A DNA stretch of 64,000 bases from Streptomyces sp. NRRL S-244 (GTDB lineage: Bacteria > Actinomycetota > Actinomycetes > Streptomycetales > Streptomycetaceae), in NCBI RefSeq assembly GCF_000717915.1, contig NZ_JOCX01000004.1:186001-250000 (forward strand). Reading direction: 5' to 3'. The notes under the pieces are model-generated. The model did not search any database and was not told the origin of the DNA. It worked only from the letters and a program-made list of their open reading frames with translations. A program made the position numbers and the translations under genes. Shown one piece after another: positions 34,452 to 43,452 of this stretch. Each line of letters starts with the position of its first letter. Within the stretch, counting starts at the first letter, position 1.

Positions 34452-35822
34452 TCAGCCGGCCAGCAGGTTCCCCATCCACTCCTCGATCCCCGCCACCGTG
34501 CGGGGCAGGGCGCCCGACATCAGTCGGGCGCCCGTTGCCGTGATGACCAGGTCGTCCTCGATGCGCACGCCGATGCCCCGCAGCTCCGGCGGCAGGGTCT
34601 CGTCGTCCGGTTGCAGGTACAGGCCCGGCTCGACCGTCAGCACCTGGCCCTCCTCCAGGACCCCGTCCAGGTAGGTCTCCGCGCGCGCCTTCGCGCAGTC
34701 GTGGACGTCCAGTCCCAGCATGTGGCCGCTGCTGCACAGCGTGTACCGCCGGTGCAGGTCCCCCCGCGCGTCCTTCAGGACGCCCCACTCCGCCAGGCCC
34801 TCCGCGATCACCCGCATCCCGGCCCGGTGGAAGTCCCGGAAGCTCGCGCCCGGGCGCAGCGCCGCCATGCCCGCGTCCTGCGCCGCCAGCACCAGCTCGT
34901 ACACCTGGCGCTGGACGGGGGAGAAGCGCCCCGAGAGCGGGAGGGTGCGCGTGATGTCCGCCGTGTAGAGGCTGTCGGTCTCCACGCCCGCGTCCAGCAG
35001 CAGCAGATCGCCGCGGTCGAGCCGGCCGTCGTTGCGGATCCAGTGCAGGACGCACGCGTGCGCGCCCGACGCCGCGATCGTGTCGTACCCGGTGCCGTTG
35101 CCCTCCGCCCGGGCGCGCAGGCCGAAGACCCCCTCGATCCACCGCTCGCCGCGCGGGTGCGCCAGTGCGTGCGGCAGCGCCCGTACGACGTCCTCGAATC
35201 CGGCGGTGGTGTGGTCGACGGCGAGTTGGAGCTGCCCGACCTCCCAGGCGTCCTTCACCAGCCGCAACTCGGAGAGGGCGGCGGCCAGTTCGGTGTCGGT
35301 CGCGGCGTTGCGGCCGGCCGGGGAGCCGAGGTCGTCCAGGTGGGCGCAGCGCAGGCCGGTCAGGCGCTCGGCCTCGGCCAGGTCGGCGCGGCGGCCGACC
35401 CAGAACTCCCCGTACCGGCGGTCCCGGTAGAACTCCTCGTTGCCGTCGGCGCGCGGGGAGCGGGGGCGCAGGTACAGCACGGGCTCGTGGCCGTGCGGGC
35501 CCGAGGGCTCCAGTACCAGGACGTGGCCCACCTGGTCCTCGCCGGTCAGCCCGGTCAGCCAGGCGTACGCGCTGTGCGGGCGGAAGCGGTGGTCGCAGTC
35601 GTTGGAGCGGACCTTGAGCTCGCCGGCCGGGACGATCAACCGCTCGCCCGGGAAGCGCGCCGAGAGGCGCTCGCGCCGGACCGGGGTGACCTCGTACGCC
35701 GGGACCCGCGCGGTGTCGGGGAGGGGTGACGGCGCCCAGTCGGCGGCCATGAAGCGGGACAACTCCGGTGATACCGGCAGGTCGTGGCTGCCGATGTTGA
35801 GGCGGGAGGGGGTGTCGGCCAT
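34452..35822 (-). CDS. pepP: Xaa-Pro aminopeptidase (aminopeptidase P)
   Basis: A 456-residue cytosolic M24B metallopeptidase that removes an N-terminal residue before proline. The N-terminal domain (residues 20-200) is followed by the pita-bread domain with metal ligands in LLLLDAGVETDSLYTADITRTLP (two Asp), SSGHMLGLDVHD (His), TVEPGLY (Glu) and GVRIEDDLVIT (Glu). Collagen peptides are rich in X-Pro, matching the divergent collagenase gene. The shared intergenic region carries the island's operator motif. ATG 35822 has GAGGGAGCC upstream. Confidence 0.93.
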   Translation of the reverse strand: MADTPSRLNIGSHDLPVSPELSRFMAADWAPSPLPDTARVPAYEVTPVRRERLSARFPGERLIVPAGELKVRSNDCDHRFRPHSAYAWLTGLTGEDQVGHVLVLEPSGPHGHEPVLYLRPRSPRADGNEEFYRDRRYGEFWVGRRADLAEAERLTGLRCAHLDDLGSPAGRNAATDTELAAALSELRLVKDAWEVGQLQLAVDHTTAGFEDVVRALPHALAHPRGERWIEGVFGLRARAEGNGTGYDTIAASGAHACVLHWIRNDGRLDRGDLLLLDAGVETDSLYTADITRTLPLSGRFSPVQRQVYELVLAAQDAGMAALRPGASFRDFHRAGMRVIAEGLAEWGVLKDARGDLHRRYTLCSSGHMLGLDVHDCAKARAETYLDGVLEEGQVLTVEPGLYLQPDDETLPPELRGIGVRIEDDLVITATGARLMSGALPRTVAGIEEWMGNLLAG

Positions 35823-35864
35823 CGGGGCTCCCTCAAGAAGATGCGAACTGGTGGGCGCACAGGT

Positions 35865-35896
35865 CTTGTCAGTGCAATTTCACATTACTATGTTAC
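35865..35896 (+). promoter_or_regulatory. Collagenase promoter with operator (copy A of a 32-base duplicate)
   Basis: TTGTCA (35866-35871), a 17-base spacer and TATGTT (35889-35894). The spacer contains the near-perfect palindrome GTGCAATTTCAC (35872-35883), which matches the motif at five other island promoters. All 32 bases are identical to 48119-48150 before the peptide importer. Predicted start near 35901, about 120 bases before the collagenase GTG. The divergent pepP starts 43 bases away on the other side and could be controlled by the same site. Confidence 0.75.
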
Positions 35897-36023
35897 AGCT
35901 CACACCGCGGCACGTTAATCCCCGTCAAACGCCGTGTGACGCAGGGCAGTTCAGGCATTTCGCGTATCACGCACCACCTCGCGCACCACTTCCCCCACCT
36001 CCCTTCCCAACCAGGAGTCCTTG

Positions 36024-38423
36024 GTGTCTCAGCACAGAGCTGTGCGTACGTCTCTCCTCTCCGCCGCGGTCGCGGTGACACTGCTCGCCTCCGCCGGCCA
36101 GGCCGTGTCCCAGACCGCGGACCGGGCCCCCGCGGCCGCCCCCGCCCCGGCCGCCGTGCCCGGCACCTTCACCTCCGGAGCACCCGGCGCGAACCCGTTC
36201 GACGAGGTCGAGCACCGCGCCTCGCCCAAGGAGGCCGCCCCGGCGACGGCCCAGGCTCCCGGCGGGATCGCCGCCGACGGCCGCGTCCCCGGAGCCGCCC
36301 CGGCCGCCGACCGGCCCGCGCGCCTGACCGAGCGCAGCGAGAAGAGCCGCGAGCGCGCCGCCGCCCAGGCCGCGCCCACCGCGCGGAGCGTCGCCGCCGG
36401 CGTCCCCTGCACCCTCGACGGGATCACGGGCCTCAGCCCCGAGCAGTTCGCCGACTTCCTGGCCGACCCGGCCGTCACCGCCGACGGCTGTTTGCGCGGA
36501 CTGGTCTGGACCTGGGACGCCCGCCTCGCGCCCGTCATGGACGACGCGCACGTCCAGGCCGTCTCCCGCCGGATATCCGGCCTGGCCGCCGCCCACGACG
36601 GCCGCAACTCCTCGCACCTGGAGGAGATGTTCACGTACCTGCACGCGGCGATCTACCACGACTTCTCGCGCGAGGAGATCGACCTCACCGACGCGGCGAC
36701 CGCCGACGCCATGAGCCGGGCCGTCACCGACTTCGGCAACGCCGCGCGCACCTTCGACGTCACCGCCTCCAATGCCCGGACCCTGCGCGAGGCCCTCTAC
36801 GCCACCGGCCCCGGCATGCGCCAGACCCAGCTCGGACTGATCAAGAAGGTCCTGGCCACCCTGGACGCCTCGCACCCCGCCACCAGCGGCGACGCGAACT
36901 GGGGCGGCGCGGCCCTCGCCGCCCTCACGGTCAACTACCTCGGCGTCTACCCGGGCAACCAGGACGCCGCCTTCCACGCCGCGGCCAAGGCCGACCCCGC
37001 CTACCGGGCCGCCTTCAAGGCCTTCGCCGGATACACCCACCTCAAGGGCACCACCAACGCGTGGGTGGTGCGCGACGCGCTCGGCGAGTACGGCCGCTTC
37101 GGCCAGATCGAGGGCCTCCAGGACCAGACCGCCACCGACCTCGGCGCCCTCCTGGAACCGGTCAAGTCCGCGTGGGGCAACGGCAGCGAGCCCTGGGCCA
37201 AGATCGTCTCCTGGCTGAACACCTACAACGCGTGCAAGCAGTACGGGGTGTGCAAGGAGGACATCGAGAAGATGCTCTTCCCGAACACGTACACCTACGA
37301 CAACGGCGCCATCAAGGTCCGCACGGCCCTCGACCGGGCCACCGTCGACCAGCTCTACTACGCGAGCAAGCAGGTCAAGACGCAGTTCCACCGCGTCATC
37401 GGGACCGACCAGCCGCTCGCCGGCGACCCCAACACCACGCTGAACATCGTGCTGTACGCCTCCCGCGCCGACTACGTGACCTACCAGACGATGCTGTACG
37501 GCTACGGCACCGAGAACGGCGGCATGTACATCGAGAACGGCGCCACGTTCTACACCTACCAGCGGCGCGTCCCGCAGGACTCCTCCCTCACCCTCGAGGA
37601 GCTCTTCCGGCACGAGTACACGCACTACCTCAACGGCCGGTTCGCCGTCCCCGGGTTCTTCGGCGAGGGCCCCTGGTACGAGGGCGACCGCACGACCGCG
37701 ATGGACGAGGGCACCGCCGAGTTCTTCGACGGCGCCACCCGCGACAACGGCATCGCCGTCCGCAAGTCCCTGGTCAAGGGCATCATCAACGACACCGCCG
37801 GCGGCGGCCCGCGGATGACGGTCGAGCAGCTGCTCAACGCCACGTACGACGGCGACGGCTTCCGCTTCTACAACTATGCGGGCACCTTCTTCGAGTTCCT
37901 GTGGACCGAGAAGCCCTCGCTGCTGCGCGAGATGTACACCCACCTGCGGGCCAACGACGTGGCCGGGTACGACGCCTGGCGCCACCGGATGGGCGCGGAC
38001 TCCTACCTCCAGCGCGACTACAACCGCTTCCTGGACGCGCAGATCGCCAAGGTCGACCAGCTCTACGTGCCGAACACCAGCTTCACGCCCAACGGCCAAC
38101 TGCGCGACGCGGCGCTGGCCAACGTGAAGTCGGCCTTCGCGACCGCCACCTACAACACCCCGGACTGCGTGGAGAACGGGGACCCGGGCAAGCGCCGGTT
38201 CACCTGTACCGGCCGGATCAGCGCGAACCTGAAGAACTGGCGCAGCGACGACCAGAACTTCAAGGACATGTCGGAGACGGTGGACTACTTCATCCTCGAC
38301 CGGGCGGCTCCGGCCTCCAACAACCTGGCCGACATGAACTGCTCCTTCGGCCCCGTGGAGATCTGGACCGACCACAAGGCGGGGACGTCGAGCTACAGCT
38401 GCGAGGGCCCGCTGCGCAGCTGA
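36024..38423 (+). CDS. Secreted M9-family collagenase
   Basis: A 799-residue secreted zinc metalloprotease. Signal peptide about residues 1-33 (RTSLLSAAVAVTLLASAGQA), then an Ala/Pro-rich propeptide-like region to about 115. The activator domain follows (TLDGITGLSPEQFADFL to about 380), then the catalytic domain with HEYTH at 530-534 and the third zinc ligand Glu562 in MDEGTAEFF. This is the M9 collagenase pattern, cutting native collagen at X-Gly bonds. It ends soon after the helper domain (SFGPVEIWTDHKAGTSSYSCEG), with no PKD or collagen-binding repeats. GTG 36024 is preferred over TTG 36021 by spacing from AGGAG (36013-36017). Confidence 0.93.
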   Translation: MSQHRAVRTSLLSAAVAVTLLASAGQAVSQTADRAPAAAPAPAAVPGTFTSGAPGANPFDEVEHRASPKEAAPATAQAPGGIAADGRVPGAAPAADRPARLTERSEKSRERAAAQAAPTARSVAAGVPCTLDGITGLSPEQFADFLADPAVTADGCLRGLVWTWDARLAPVMDDAHVQAVSRRISGLAAAHDGRNSSHLEEMFTYLHAAIYHDFSREEIDLTDAATADAMSRAVTDFGNAARTFDVTASNARTLREALYATGPGMRQTQLGLIKKVLATLDASHPATSGDANWGGAALAALTVNYLGVYPGNQDAAFHAAAKADPAYRAAFKAFAGYTHLKGTTNAWVVRDALGEYGRFGQIEGLQDQTATDLGALLEPVKSAWGNGSEPWAKIVSWLNTYNACKQYGVCKEDIEKMLFPNTYTYDNGAIKVRTALDRATVDQLYYASKQVKTQFHRVIGTDQPLAGDPNTTLNIVLYASRADYVTYQTMLYGYGTENGGMYIENGATFYTYQRRVPQDSSLTLEELFRHEYTHYLNGRFAVPGFFGEGPWYEGDRTTAMDEGTAEFFDGATRDNGIAVRKSLVKGIINDTAGGGPRMTVEQLLNATYDGDGFRFYNYAGTFFEFLWTEKPSLLREMYTHLRANDVAGYDAWRHRMGADSYLQRDYNRFLDAQIAKVDQLYVPNTSFTPNGQLRDAALANVKSAFATATYNTPDCVENGDPGKRRFTCTGRISANLKNWRSDDQNFKDMSETVDYFILDRAAPASNNLADMNCSFGPVEIWTDHKAGTSSYSCEGPLRS

Positions 38424-38490
38424 TCCGGCGCCGGCGGCCGGTCCGATTCCGAACGGGGGGGCGGACCGGCCGCCGGACCGTAGGCGACCC

Positions 38491-38521
38491 TAGGCACCTA
38501 CTAAAGAATGTGACATATTAC
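38491..38521 (+). promoter_or_regulatory. Promoter and operator of the D-hydroxyproline dehydrogenase operon
   Basis: TAGGCA (38491-38496), 17-base spacer, CATATT (38514-38519), six bases before the GTG start at 38526, so the mRNA is probably leaderless. The operator-like GTGACATATTAC (38510-38521) covers the -10 box. Confidence 0.6.
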
Positions 38522-38525
38522 TGCC

Positions 38526-39677
38526 GTGCCCAAGAGACATCCCCTGGACGTCGTGATCATCGGCGCCGGCGTCGTCGGAGCCGCGATCGCGTACTACGCG
38601 GCCCGCGCCGGACTCTCCGTGGCCGTCGTCGACCGCGGCCCCGTCGCGGGCGGCACGACGGGAGCCGGGGAAGGAAACCTGCTCGTCTCCGACAAGGAGG
38701 CGGGCCCGGAGCTCGACCTGGCCCTGCTGTCGGCCGGCCTGTGGCGCGAACTCGCCGCCGTCCTCCCGCAGGAGATCGAGTACGAGGCCAAGGGCGGGCT
38801 CGTCGTCGCCCCGGACGAGGCTTCGCTGGGGGCGCTGCGGGACTTCGCCGAAGGCCAGCGCGCCGCCGGGGTCGAAGCCGTCGAGGCGGGCCCCCGCGAC
38901 CTCCGCGAGCTGGAGCCCCATCTGGCCCCGGGTCAGGTCGGCGGCTTCCTGTACCCGCAGGACGCCCAGGTCCAGCCGGCCCAGGCGGCGGCGAGGCTGC
39001 TGGCCGCATCGGGGGCCTCGGTGCACCTCGGCGAGGAGGTGACGGGCATCCTCGCGGGACCCGGGGGCGTCCGCGGGGTCCGCACCCGAGGCGGTGAACT
39101 CCTCGCCCCGGCGGTGGTGAACGCGGCCGGGACCTGGGGCGGGCGCATCGCGGAACTGGCCGGGGTGTCCCTCCCGGTGCTTCCGCGCCGCGGGTTCGTC
39201 CTGGTGACGGAGCCGCTGCCGAGGGTGGTCCGGCACAAGGTCTACGCCGCGGACTACATCGCCGACGTGGCGAGCGGCTCGGCGGCGCTCCAGTCCTCGG
39301 CGGTGGTGGAGGGGACGCCGGCGGGGCCGGTGCTCATCGGGGCGACCCGGGAGCGGGTCGGCTTCGACCGCAGCCTGTCGGTGGAGGCCCTGCGGCGCCT
39401 CGCCGCGCAGGCGGCGGCGCTCTTCCCCGTCCTGGCCGACGCCCGGGTGCTGCGCACCTACCACGGCTTCCGCCCGTACCTCCCGGACCACCTCCCGGCG
39501 ATCGGCCCGGACCCCCAGCTCCCGGGCCTCCTGCACGCCTGCGGCCACGAGGGAGCCGGCATCGGCCTCGCCCCGGCCACGGGCGTCCTGATCACCGCCG
39601 CCCTGACGGGGTCTGAGCCCCCGCTCCCCCCGGCCCCGTTCCACCCGGCCCGCTTCGACCAGGATCCGGCCCGATGA
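38526..39677 (+). CDS. DAO-family FAD oxidoreductase, D-hydroxyproline dehydrogenase subunit
   Basis: A 383-residue flavoprotein of the glycine/D-amino-acid oxidase family. Dinucleotide-binding loop IIGAGVVGAAIAYYAARAG, a GGTTGAGEGNLLVSDKE segment near the flavin, and the C-terminal FRPYLPDHLPAIG and GHEGAGIGLAPATG blocks. With the following [2Fe-2S] and FAD/NAD proteins it forms the three-part dehydrogenase known from hydroxyproline catabolism (related to HcnABC and sarcosine oxidase). It would oxidise cis-4-hydroxy-D-proline to pyrroline-4-hydroxy-2-carboxylate. GTG 38526 fits the probable leaderless start. Confidence 0.85.
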   Translation: MPKRHPLDVVIIGAGVVGAAIAYYAARAGLSVAVVDRGPVAGGTTGAGEGNLLVSDKEAGPELDLALLSAGLWRELAAVLPQEIEYEAKGGLVVAPDEASLGALRDFAEGQRAAGVEAVEAGPRDLRELEPHLAPGQVGGFLYPQDAQVQPAQAAARLLAASGASVHLGEEVTGILAGPGGVRGVRTRGGELLAPAVVNAAGTWGGRIAELAGVSLPVLPRRGFVLVTEPLPRVVRHKVYAADYIADVASGSAALQSSAVVEGTPAGPVLIGATRERVGFDRSLSVEALRRLAAQAAALFPVLADARVLRTYHGFRPYLPDHLPAIGPDPQLPGLLHACGHEGAGIGLAPATGVLITAALTGSEPPLPPAPFHPARFDQDPAR

Positions 39678-39696
39678 CCGTCCAGGAGAACCCCCG

Positions 39697-40011
39697 ATGA
39701 GCCGAACCCCCCGCACCCTCGTCGGCGGAGCCCCCTCGGCCACCTACGTCCTGCGCTTCGACGGCCGCGAGCTCACGGCCCAGGCGGGCCAGAGCATCGC
39801 CGCCGTGCTCTGGGGCGCCGGGATCCTCGCCTGGCGGACCACCCGCCAAGGCGGCGCCCCGCGCGGGGCGTTCTGCGGGATCGGCAGCTGCTACGACTGC
39901 CTCGTCACCGTCAACGGCCGCCCCAACCAACGCGCCTGCCTCGTCCCCGCCCGCCCCGGGGACACCGTCACCACCCAGGAGGGAACCGGCCATGCCGAGC
40001 TCGGCGTCTGA
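39697..40011 (+). CDS. [2Fe-2S] subunit of D-hydroxyproline dehydrogenase
   Basis: A 104-residue ferredoxin-like protein with the cluster cysteines in AFCGIGSCYDCLVTVNG and RACLVP, the sarcosine oxidase/HcnA-like (2Fe-2S)-binding pattern. It transfers electrons between the two flavoproteins of the complex. ATG 39697 follows CCAGGAGAACC. Its end overlaps the next gene by 20 bases. Confidence 0.9.
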   Translation: MSRTPRTLVGGAPSATYVLRFDGRELTAQAGQSIAAVLWGAGILAWRTTRQGGAPRGAFCGIGSCYDCLVTVNGRPNQRACLVPARPGDTVTTQEGTGHAELGV

Positions 40012-41410
40012 CACCGCCCCGCCCGACCTCGCGATCGTCGGCGCGGGCCCCGCCGGGCTGGCCGCCGCCGTCACGGCCGCCGGACTCGGGCTCCGGGTCG
40101 TCCTCCTCGACGCGGGGGAACGCCCCGGCGGCCAGTACTACCGCCACCCCGCGCCCGGACTCGGGGCGGACCGTCCCGAAGCCCTGCACCACGGGTGGGC
40201 CGCCTTCGCCCCGCGCGAAGCCGCCCTGCGCGCTCACGCGTCGGCCGGCCGGATCACGTACCTCCCGGCCCACCACGTCTGGGCCGTGGTCCCGGGCGGC
40301 GGCCCCGGGTGGACGCTGCACGCCGTCGCCGGTCCCGAGGAGGCGGCCGCCAGCGTGCACGCCCGGGCCGTGCTCCTCGCCACCGGGTCGTACGAGCGGC
40401 AACTGCCCTTCCCCGGCTGGACCCTGCCCGGGGTGGTCGGGGCCGGCGGGGCCCAGGCCATGCTCAAGAGCGGGCTCGTACTGCCGGGCAAGCGCGTCGT
40501 CGTCGCCGGGAGCGGCCCGCTGCTGCTCGCCGTCGCCGGGTCCCTGGCGGCCGCCGGGGCCCGGGTGCCGGCCGTGGTCGAGGCCGCCGCGTACACCGCG
40601 TACGCCGGCCACCTCCCCGCCCTGCTGCGCAACCCCGGCAAGCTCGCCGAGGCCGCCACGTACGGCAGCGCCCTCCTGCACCGGCACATCCGCCTCCTCA
40701 CCCGGCACGCCGTGACCGAGGCCCACGGCACCGACCGGGTCGAGGCCGTCACCGTGGCCCGCCTGGACCGGGACTGGCGGCCCGTGCCCGGCACCGCCCG
40801 CCGGATCCCCTGCGACGCTCTCGCCGTCGGCCACGGGCTCGTGCCCCAGCTGGAGCTGGCGACCGGCCTCGGCTGCGCCACCCGCGTCACTCCCGACGGC
40901 ACCGTCGCCCTGGAGCTGGACGCCGAACAGCGGACCTCGGTCCCCGGGATCTGGTCCGCGGGCGAGACCGGCGGTATCGGCGGCGCCCAACTGGCCCTGC
41001 TCGAAGGGGAGATCGCCGCACACTCGATCGCCGTACACGCGATCGCCGGCCGGCCCGCGCCAGCCGCCCTCGCCCGCCGCCGCGCCCGCCTGCGCGTCTT
41101 CGCCGAGGCGATGGGCGCCGCCCACCGCCCCGGCGACGGCTGGACCGGCTGGCTCCGCGACGACACCGACGTGTGCCGCTGCGAGGAGGTTCCGGCCGGC
41201 CGGATCCGCGAGGCCGTCGCCGACCTCGGCGCGCGGGACGCCCGTACGGTCAAACTCCTCACCCGCTCCGGAATGGGCTGGTGCCAGGGCCGCATGTGCG
41301 GACCGGCCGTCGCCGCCCTCGCCGGCGGCGGGCCCGCGCCCGACCGGCGGCCCCTGTCCTGCCCGGTCCCGCTGCGCCACCTCGCGGAACTGCCCCCGGC
41401 GGACGGCTGA
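39992..41410 (+). CDS. FAD/NAD(P)-binding subunit of D-hydroxyproline dehydrogenase
   Basis: A 472-residue flavoprotein of the HcnB/sarcosine-oxidase-alpha type. N-terminal FAD loop AIVGAGPAGLAAAVTAAGLG with GGQYYRHPAPG, a second nucleotide loop VVAGSGPLLLAVAGSLAAAG, the flavin-closing GIWSAGETGGIGGAQLA, and a C-terminal BFD-like cysteine cluster (DVCRCEEV, MGWCQGRMCGP) likely holding iron-sulfur. It completes the dehydrogenase operon. GTG or ATG alternatives nearby exist; ATG 39992 is within the overlap with the upstream gene and keeps coupling. Confidence 0.88.
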   Translation: MPSSASDTAPPDLAIVGAGPAGLAAAVTAAGLGLRVVLLDAGERPGGQYYRHPAPGLGADRPEALHHGWAAFAPREAALRAHASAGRITYLPAHHVWAVVPGGGPGWTLHAVAGPEEAAASVHARAVLLATGSYERQLPFPGWTLPGVVGAGGAQAMLKSGLVLPGKRVVVAGSGPLLLAVAGSLAAAGARVPAVVEAAAYTAYAGHLPALLRNPGKLAEAATYGSALLHRHIRLLTRHAVTEAHGTDRVEAVTVARLDRDWRPVPGTARRIPCDALAVGHGLVPQLELATGLGCATRVTPDGTVALELDAEQRTSVPGIWSAGETGGIGGAQLALLEGEIAAHSIAVHAIAGRPAPAALARRRARLRVFAEAMGAAHRPGDGWTGWLRDDTDVCRCEEVPAGRIREAVADLGARDARTVKLLTRSGMGWCQGRMCGPAVAALAGGGPAPDRRPLSCPVPLRHLAELPPADG

Positions 41411-41427
41411 TCGGGCGGTCCGGACCC

Positions 41428-41462
41428 TTGTGGCCGCCTCACACCCACTAGTAAAATGTCAC
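41428..41462 (+). promoter_or_regulatory. Promoter and operator of the deaminase-epimerase operon
   Basis: TTGTGG (41428-41433), an 18-base spacer and TAAAAT (41452-41457). The operator motif is on the minus strand, read forward as GTAAAATGTCAC (41451-41462), covering the -10 box. The next gene starts at 41486 after AGGGAG. Confidence 0.6.
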
Positions 41463-41485
41463 ACATCACTCTAGGGAGCTCTCTC

Positions 41486-42418
41486 ATGACCGACGCGCAC
41501 ACCCCCGCGCCCACCACCGGTACGGACACCCGCACCCGCCCCTGGCACGGCATCATGGTCGCCACCGCGCTGCCGCTGCGCGAGGACCTCACCGTCGACC
41601 ACGACGCCTACGCCGAGCACGTGGCCTGGCTCATCGCCAACGGCTGCGACGGCGTGGTCCCCAACGGCTCCCTCGGGGAGTACCAGACCCTCACCGACGA
41701 GGAGCGGGCCCGCGTGGTCCGCACCGCCGTCGAGGCGGCCGGCGACGGCGCCCGCGTCATGCCCGGCGTCGCCGCCTACGGCAGCGCCGAGGCCCGCCGC
41801 TGGGCCGACCAGGCCGCCGAGGCCGGGGCCGGCTCCGTACTCCTGCTGCCCCCCAACGCCTTCCGGGCCGACGAGGCGACCGTGCGCGCCCACTACGCCG
41901 ACGTCGCCCGCGCCGGGCTGCCCGTCGTCGCGTACAACAACCCCATCGACACCAAGGTGGACCTGACCCCCGCCCTCCTCGCCCGCCTGCACGGCGACGG
42001 CAGCATCGTCGCCGTCAAGGAGTTCAGCGGGGACGTCCGCCGGGCGTACGAGATCGCCGAACTCGCCCCGGGCCTCGACCTGCTCATCGGCGCCGACGAC
42101 GTCCTCCTCGAACTCGCCCTCGCCGGCGCGGTCGGCTGGATCGCCGGCTACCCCAACGCCCTGCCGCGCTCCTGCGCCGAGCTCTACCGGGCCGCCGTCG
42201 CCGGGGACCTCGCCACCGCGCTGCCGCTCTACAAGTCCCTGCACTCGCTGCTGCGCTGGGACTCCAAGACCGAGTTCGTCCAGGCCATCAAGCTCTCCAT
42301 GGACCTCGCCGGACGCCCCGGCGGCGCCACCCGCCCGCCCCGCTTCCCGCTCACCGGGGAGATCGAGGCGGCCGTCCGCGCCGCCACCGAGAAGGCCCTC
42401 GCCGAGGGCCACAACTAG
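41486..42418 (+). CDS. DHDPS-family pyrroline-4-hydroxy-2-carboxylate deaminase
   Basis: A 310-residue aldolase-class barrel of the dihydrodipicolinate synthase family: GVVPNGSLGEYQTLT, the catalytic Tyr in VVAYNNP and the Schiff-base Lys in IVAVKEFSGD. In hydroxyproline catabolism a member of this family converts pyrroline-4-hydroxy-2-carboxylate to 2-oxoglutarate semialdehyde and ammonia, exactly the product of the upstream dehydrogenase. It is followed by the epimerase genes. ATG 41486 has AGGGAG upstream; an ATG at 41456 lies inside the promoter. Confidence 0.85.
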   Translation: MTDAHTPAPTTGTDTRTRPWHGIMVATALPLREDLTVDHDAYAEHVAWLIANGCDGVVPNGSLGEYQTLTDEERARVVRTAVEAAGDGARVMPGVAAYGSAEARRWADQAAEAGAGSVLLLPPNAFRADEATVRAHYADVARAGLPVVAYNNPIDTKVDLTPALLARLHGDGSIVAVKEFSGDVRRAYEIAELAPGLDLLIGADDVLLELALAGAVGWIAGYPNALPRSCAELYRAAVAGDLATALPLYKSLHSLLRWDSKTEFVQAIKLSMDLAGRPGGATRPPRFPLTGEIEAAVRAATEKALAEGHN

Positions 42419-42447
42419 TCCCCCGCGGGGACCGGAAGGGGACTGGA

Positions 42448-43452
42448 ATGCGTACGCGCCACATCTACCACGCGGTGGACTCGCACACCGAGGGCATGCC
42501 GACCCGGGTGATCACCGGGGGCGTCGGGGTGATCCCCGGCGCCACCATGGCCGAGAAACGGCTCCACTTCATCGAGCACCTGGACCACGTCCGGACCCTG
42601 CTCATGTACGAGCCGCGCGGGCACTCCGCGATGAGCGGCGCCATCCTGCAGCCCCCCACCCGCCCCGACGCCGACTTCGGCGTGCTGTACATCGAGGTGT
42701 CGGGTCTGCTCCCCATGTGCGGGCACGGGACCATCGGGGTCGCGACCGTCCTGGTCGAGACGGGCATGGTGGAGGTCGTCGAGCCGGTCACCACCGTGCG
42801 GCTCGACACCCCGGCCGGGCTGGTGAGCGTGGACGTCCGGGTCGAGGACGGGGCGGCCACCGCCGTCACCCTCACCAACGTCCCCTCCTTCTGCGCCGGA
42901 CTCGACCTCAAGGCCGATGTCCCCGGCTTCGGCACGGTCACCTACGACCTCGCCTACGGCGGGAACTTCTACGCGTTCGTCGAACTCGACGCCCTCGGCC
43001 TCCCCTTCGACCGGGAGCGCAAAGGCGACCTGCTCGCCGCCGGACTCGCCGTCATGGACGCGATCAACGCCTCCGGCGACCGGCCCGTCCACCCCGAGAA
43101 CCCCACCATCTCCGGGGTCAAACACGTCTACCTCGCCGCCCCCGGCTCCGACGCCCGCCGCTCCCGGCACGCCATGGCCATCCACCCGGGCTGGTTCGAC
43201 CGCTCGCCCTGCGGTACGGGGACCAGCGCGCGCATGGCCCAGCTGCACGCCAGGAGCCTCCTCGGGATCGGCGCGGACTTCGTCAACGAGTCCTTCATCG
43301 GGACGGAGTTCACCGGCCGGCTGGTCGGGGAGACCACGGTCGGCGGGTTCCCGGCCGTCGTCCCCACCGTCACCGGGCGGGCGTGGATCACCGGCACCGC
43401 CCAGTACTTCCTCGACCCGTCCGACCCCTTCCCCGCGGGGTTCCTGCTGTGA
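42448..43452 (+). CDS. Proline racemase family protein, likely 4-hydroxyproline 2-epimerase
   Basis: A 334-residue proline racemase fold. Both catalytic cysteines are present: LPMCGHGTIGVA (first half) and DRSPCGTGTSARMAQL (second half). Two Cys means racemisation or epimerisation rather than the dehydratase, which has Thr at the second site. It would convert trans-4-hydroxy-L-proline to cis-4-hydroxy-D-proline, the dehydrogenase substrate. The stop overlaps the second paralogue by GTGA. Confidence 0.88.
   Translation: MRTRHIYHAVDSHTEGMPTRVITGGVGVIPGATMAEKRLHFIEHLDHVRTLLMYEPRGHSAMSGAILQPPTRPDADFGVLYIEVSGLLPMCGHGTIGVATVLVETGMVEVVEPVTTVRLDTPAGLVSVDVRVEDGAATAVTLTNVPSFCAGLDLKADVPGFGTVTYDLAYGGNFYAFVELDALGLPFDRERKGDLLAAGLAVMDAINASGDRPVHPENPTISGVKHVYLAAPGSDARRSRHAMAIHPGWFDRSPCGTGTSARMAQLHARSLLGIGADFVNESFIGTEFTGRLVGETTVGGFPAVVPTVTGRAWITGTAQYFLDPSDPFPAGFLL

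Noticed and set aside
35936..39097. Long + strand frame overlapping the collagenase in another frame
   Set aside because: Arg/Pro-rich nonsense in the +1-shifted frame; the collagenase frame has HEYTH and a signal peptide.
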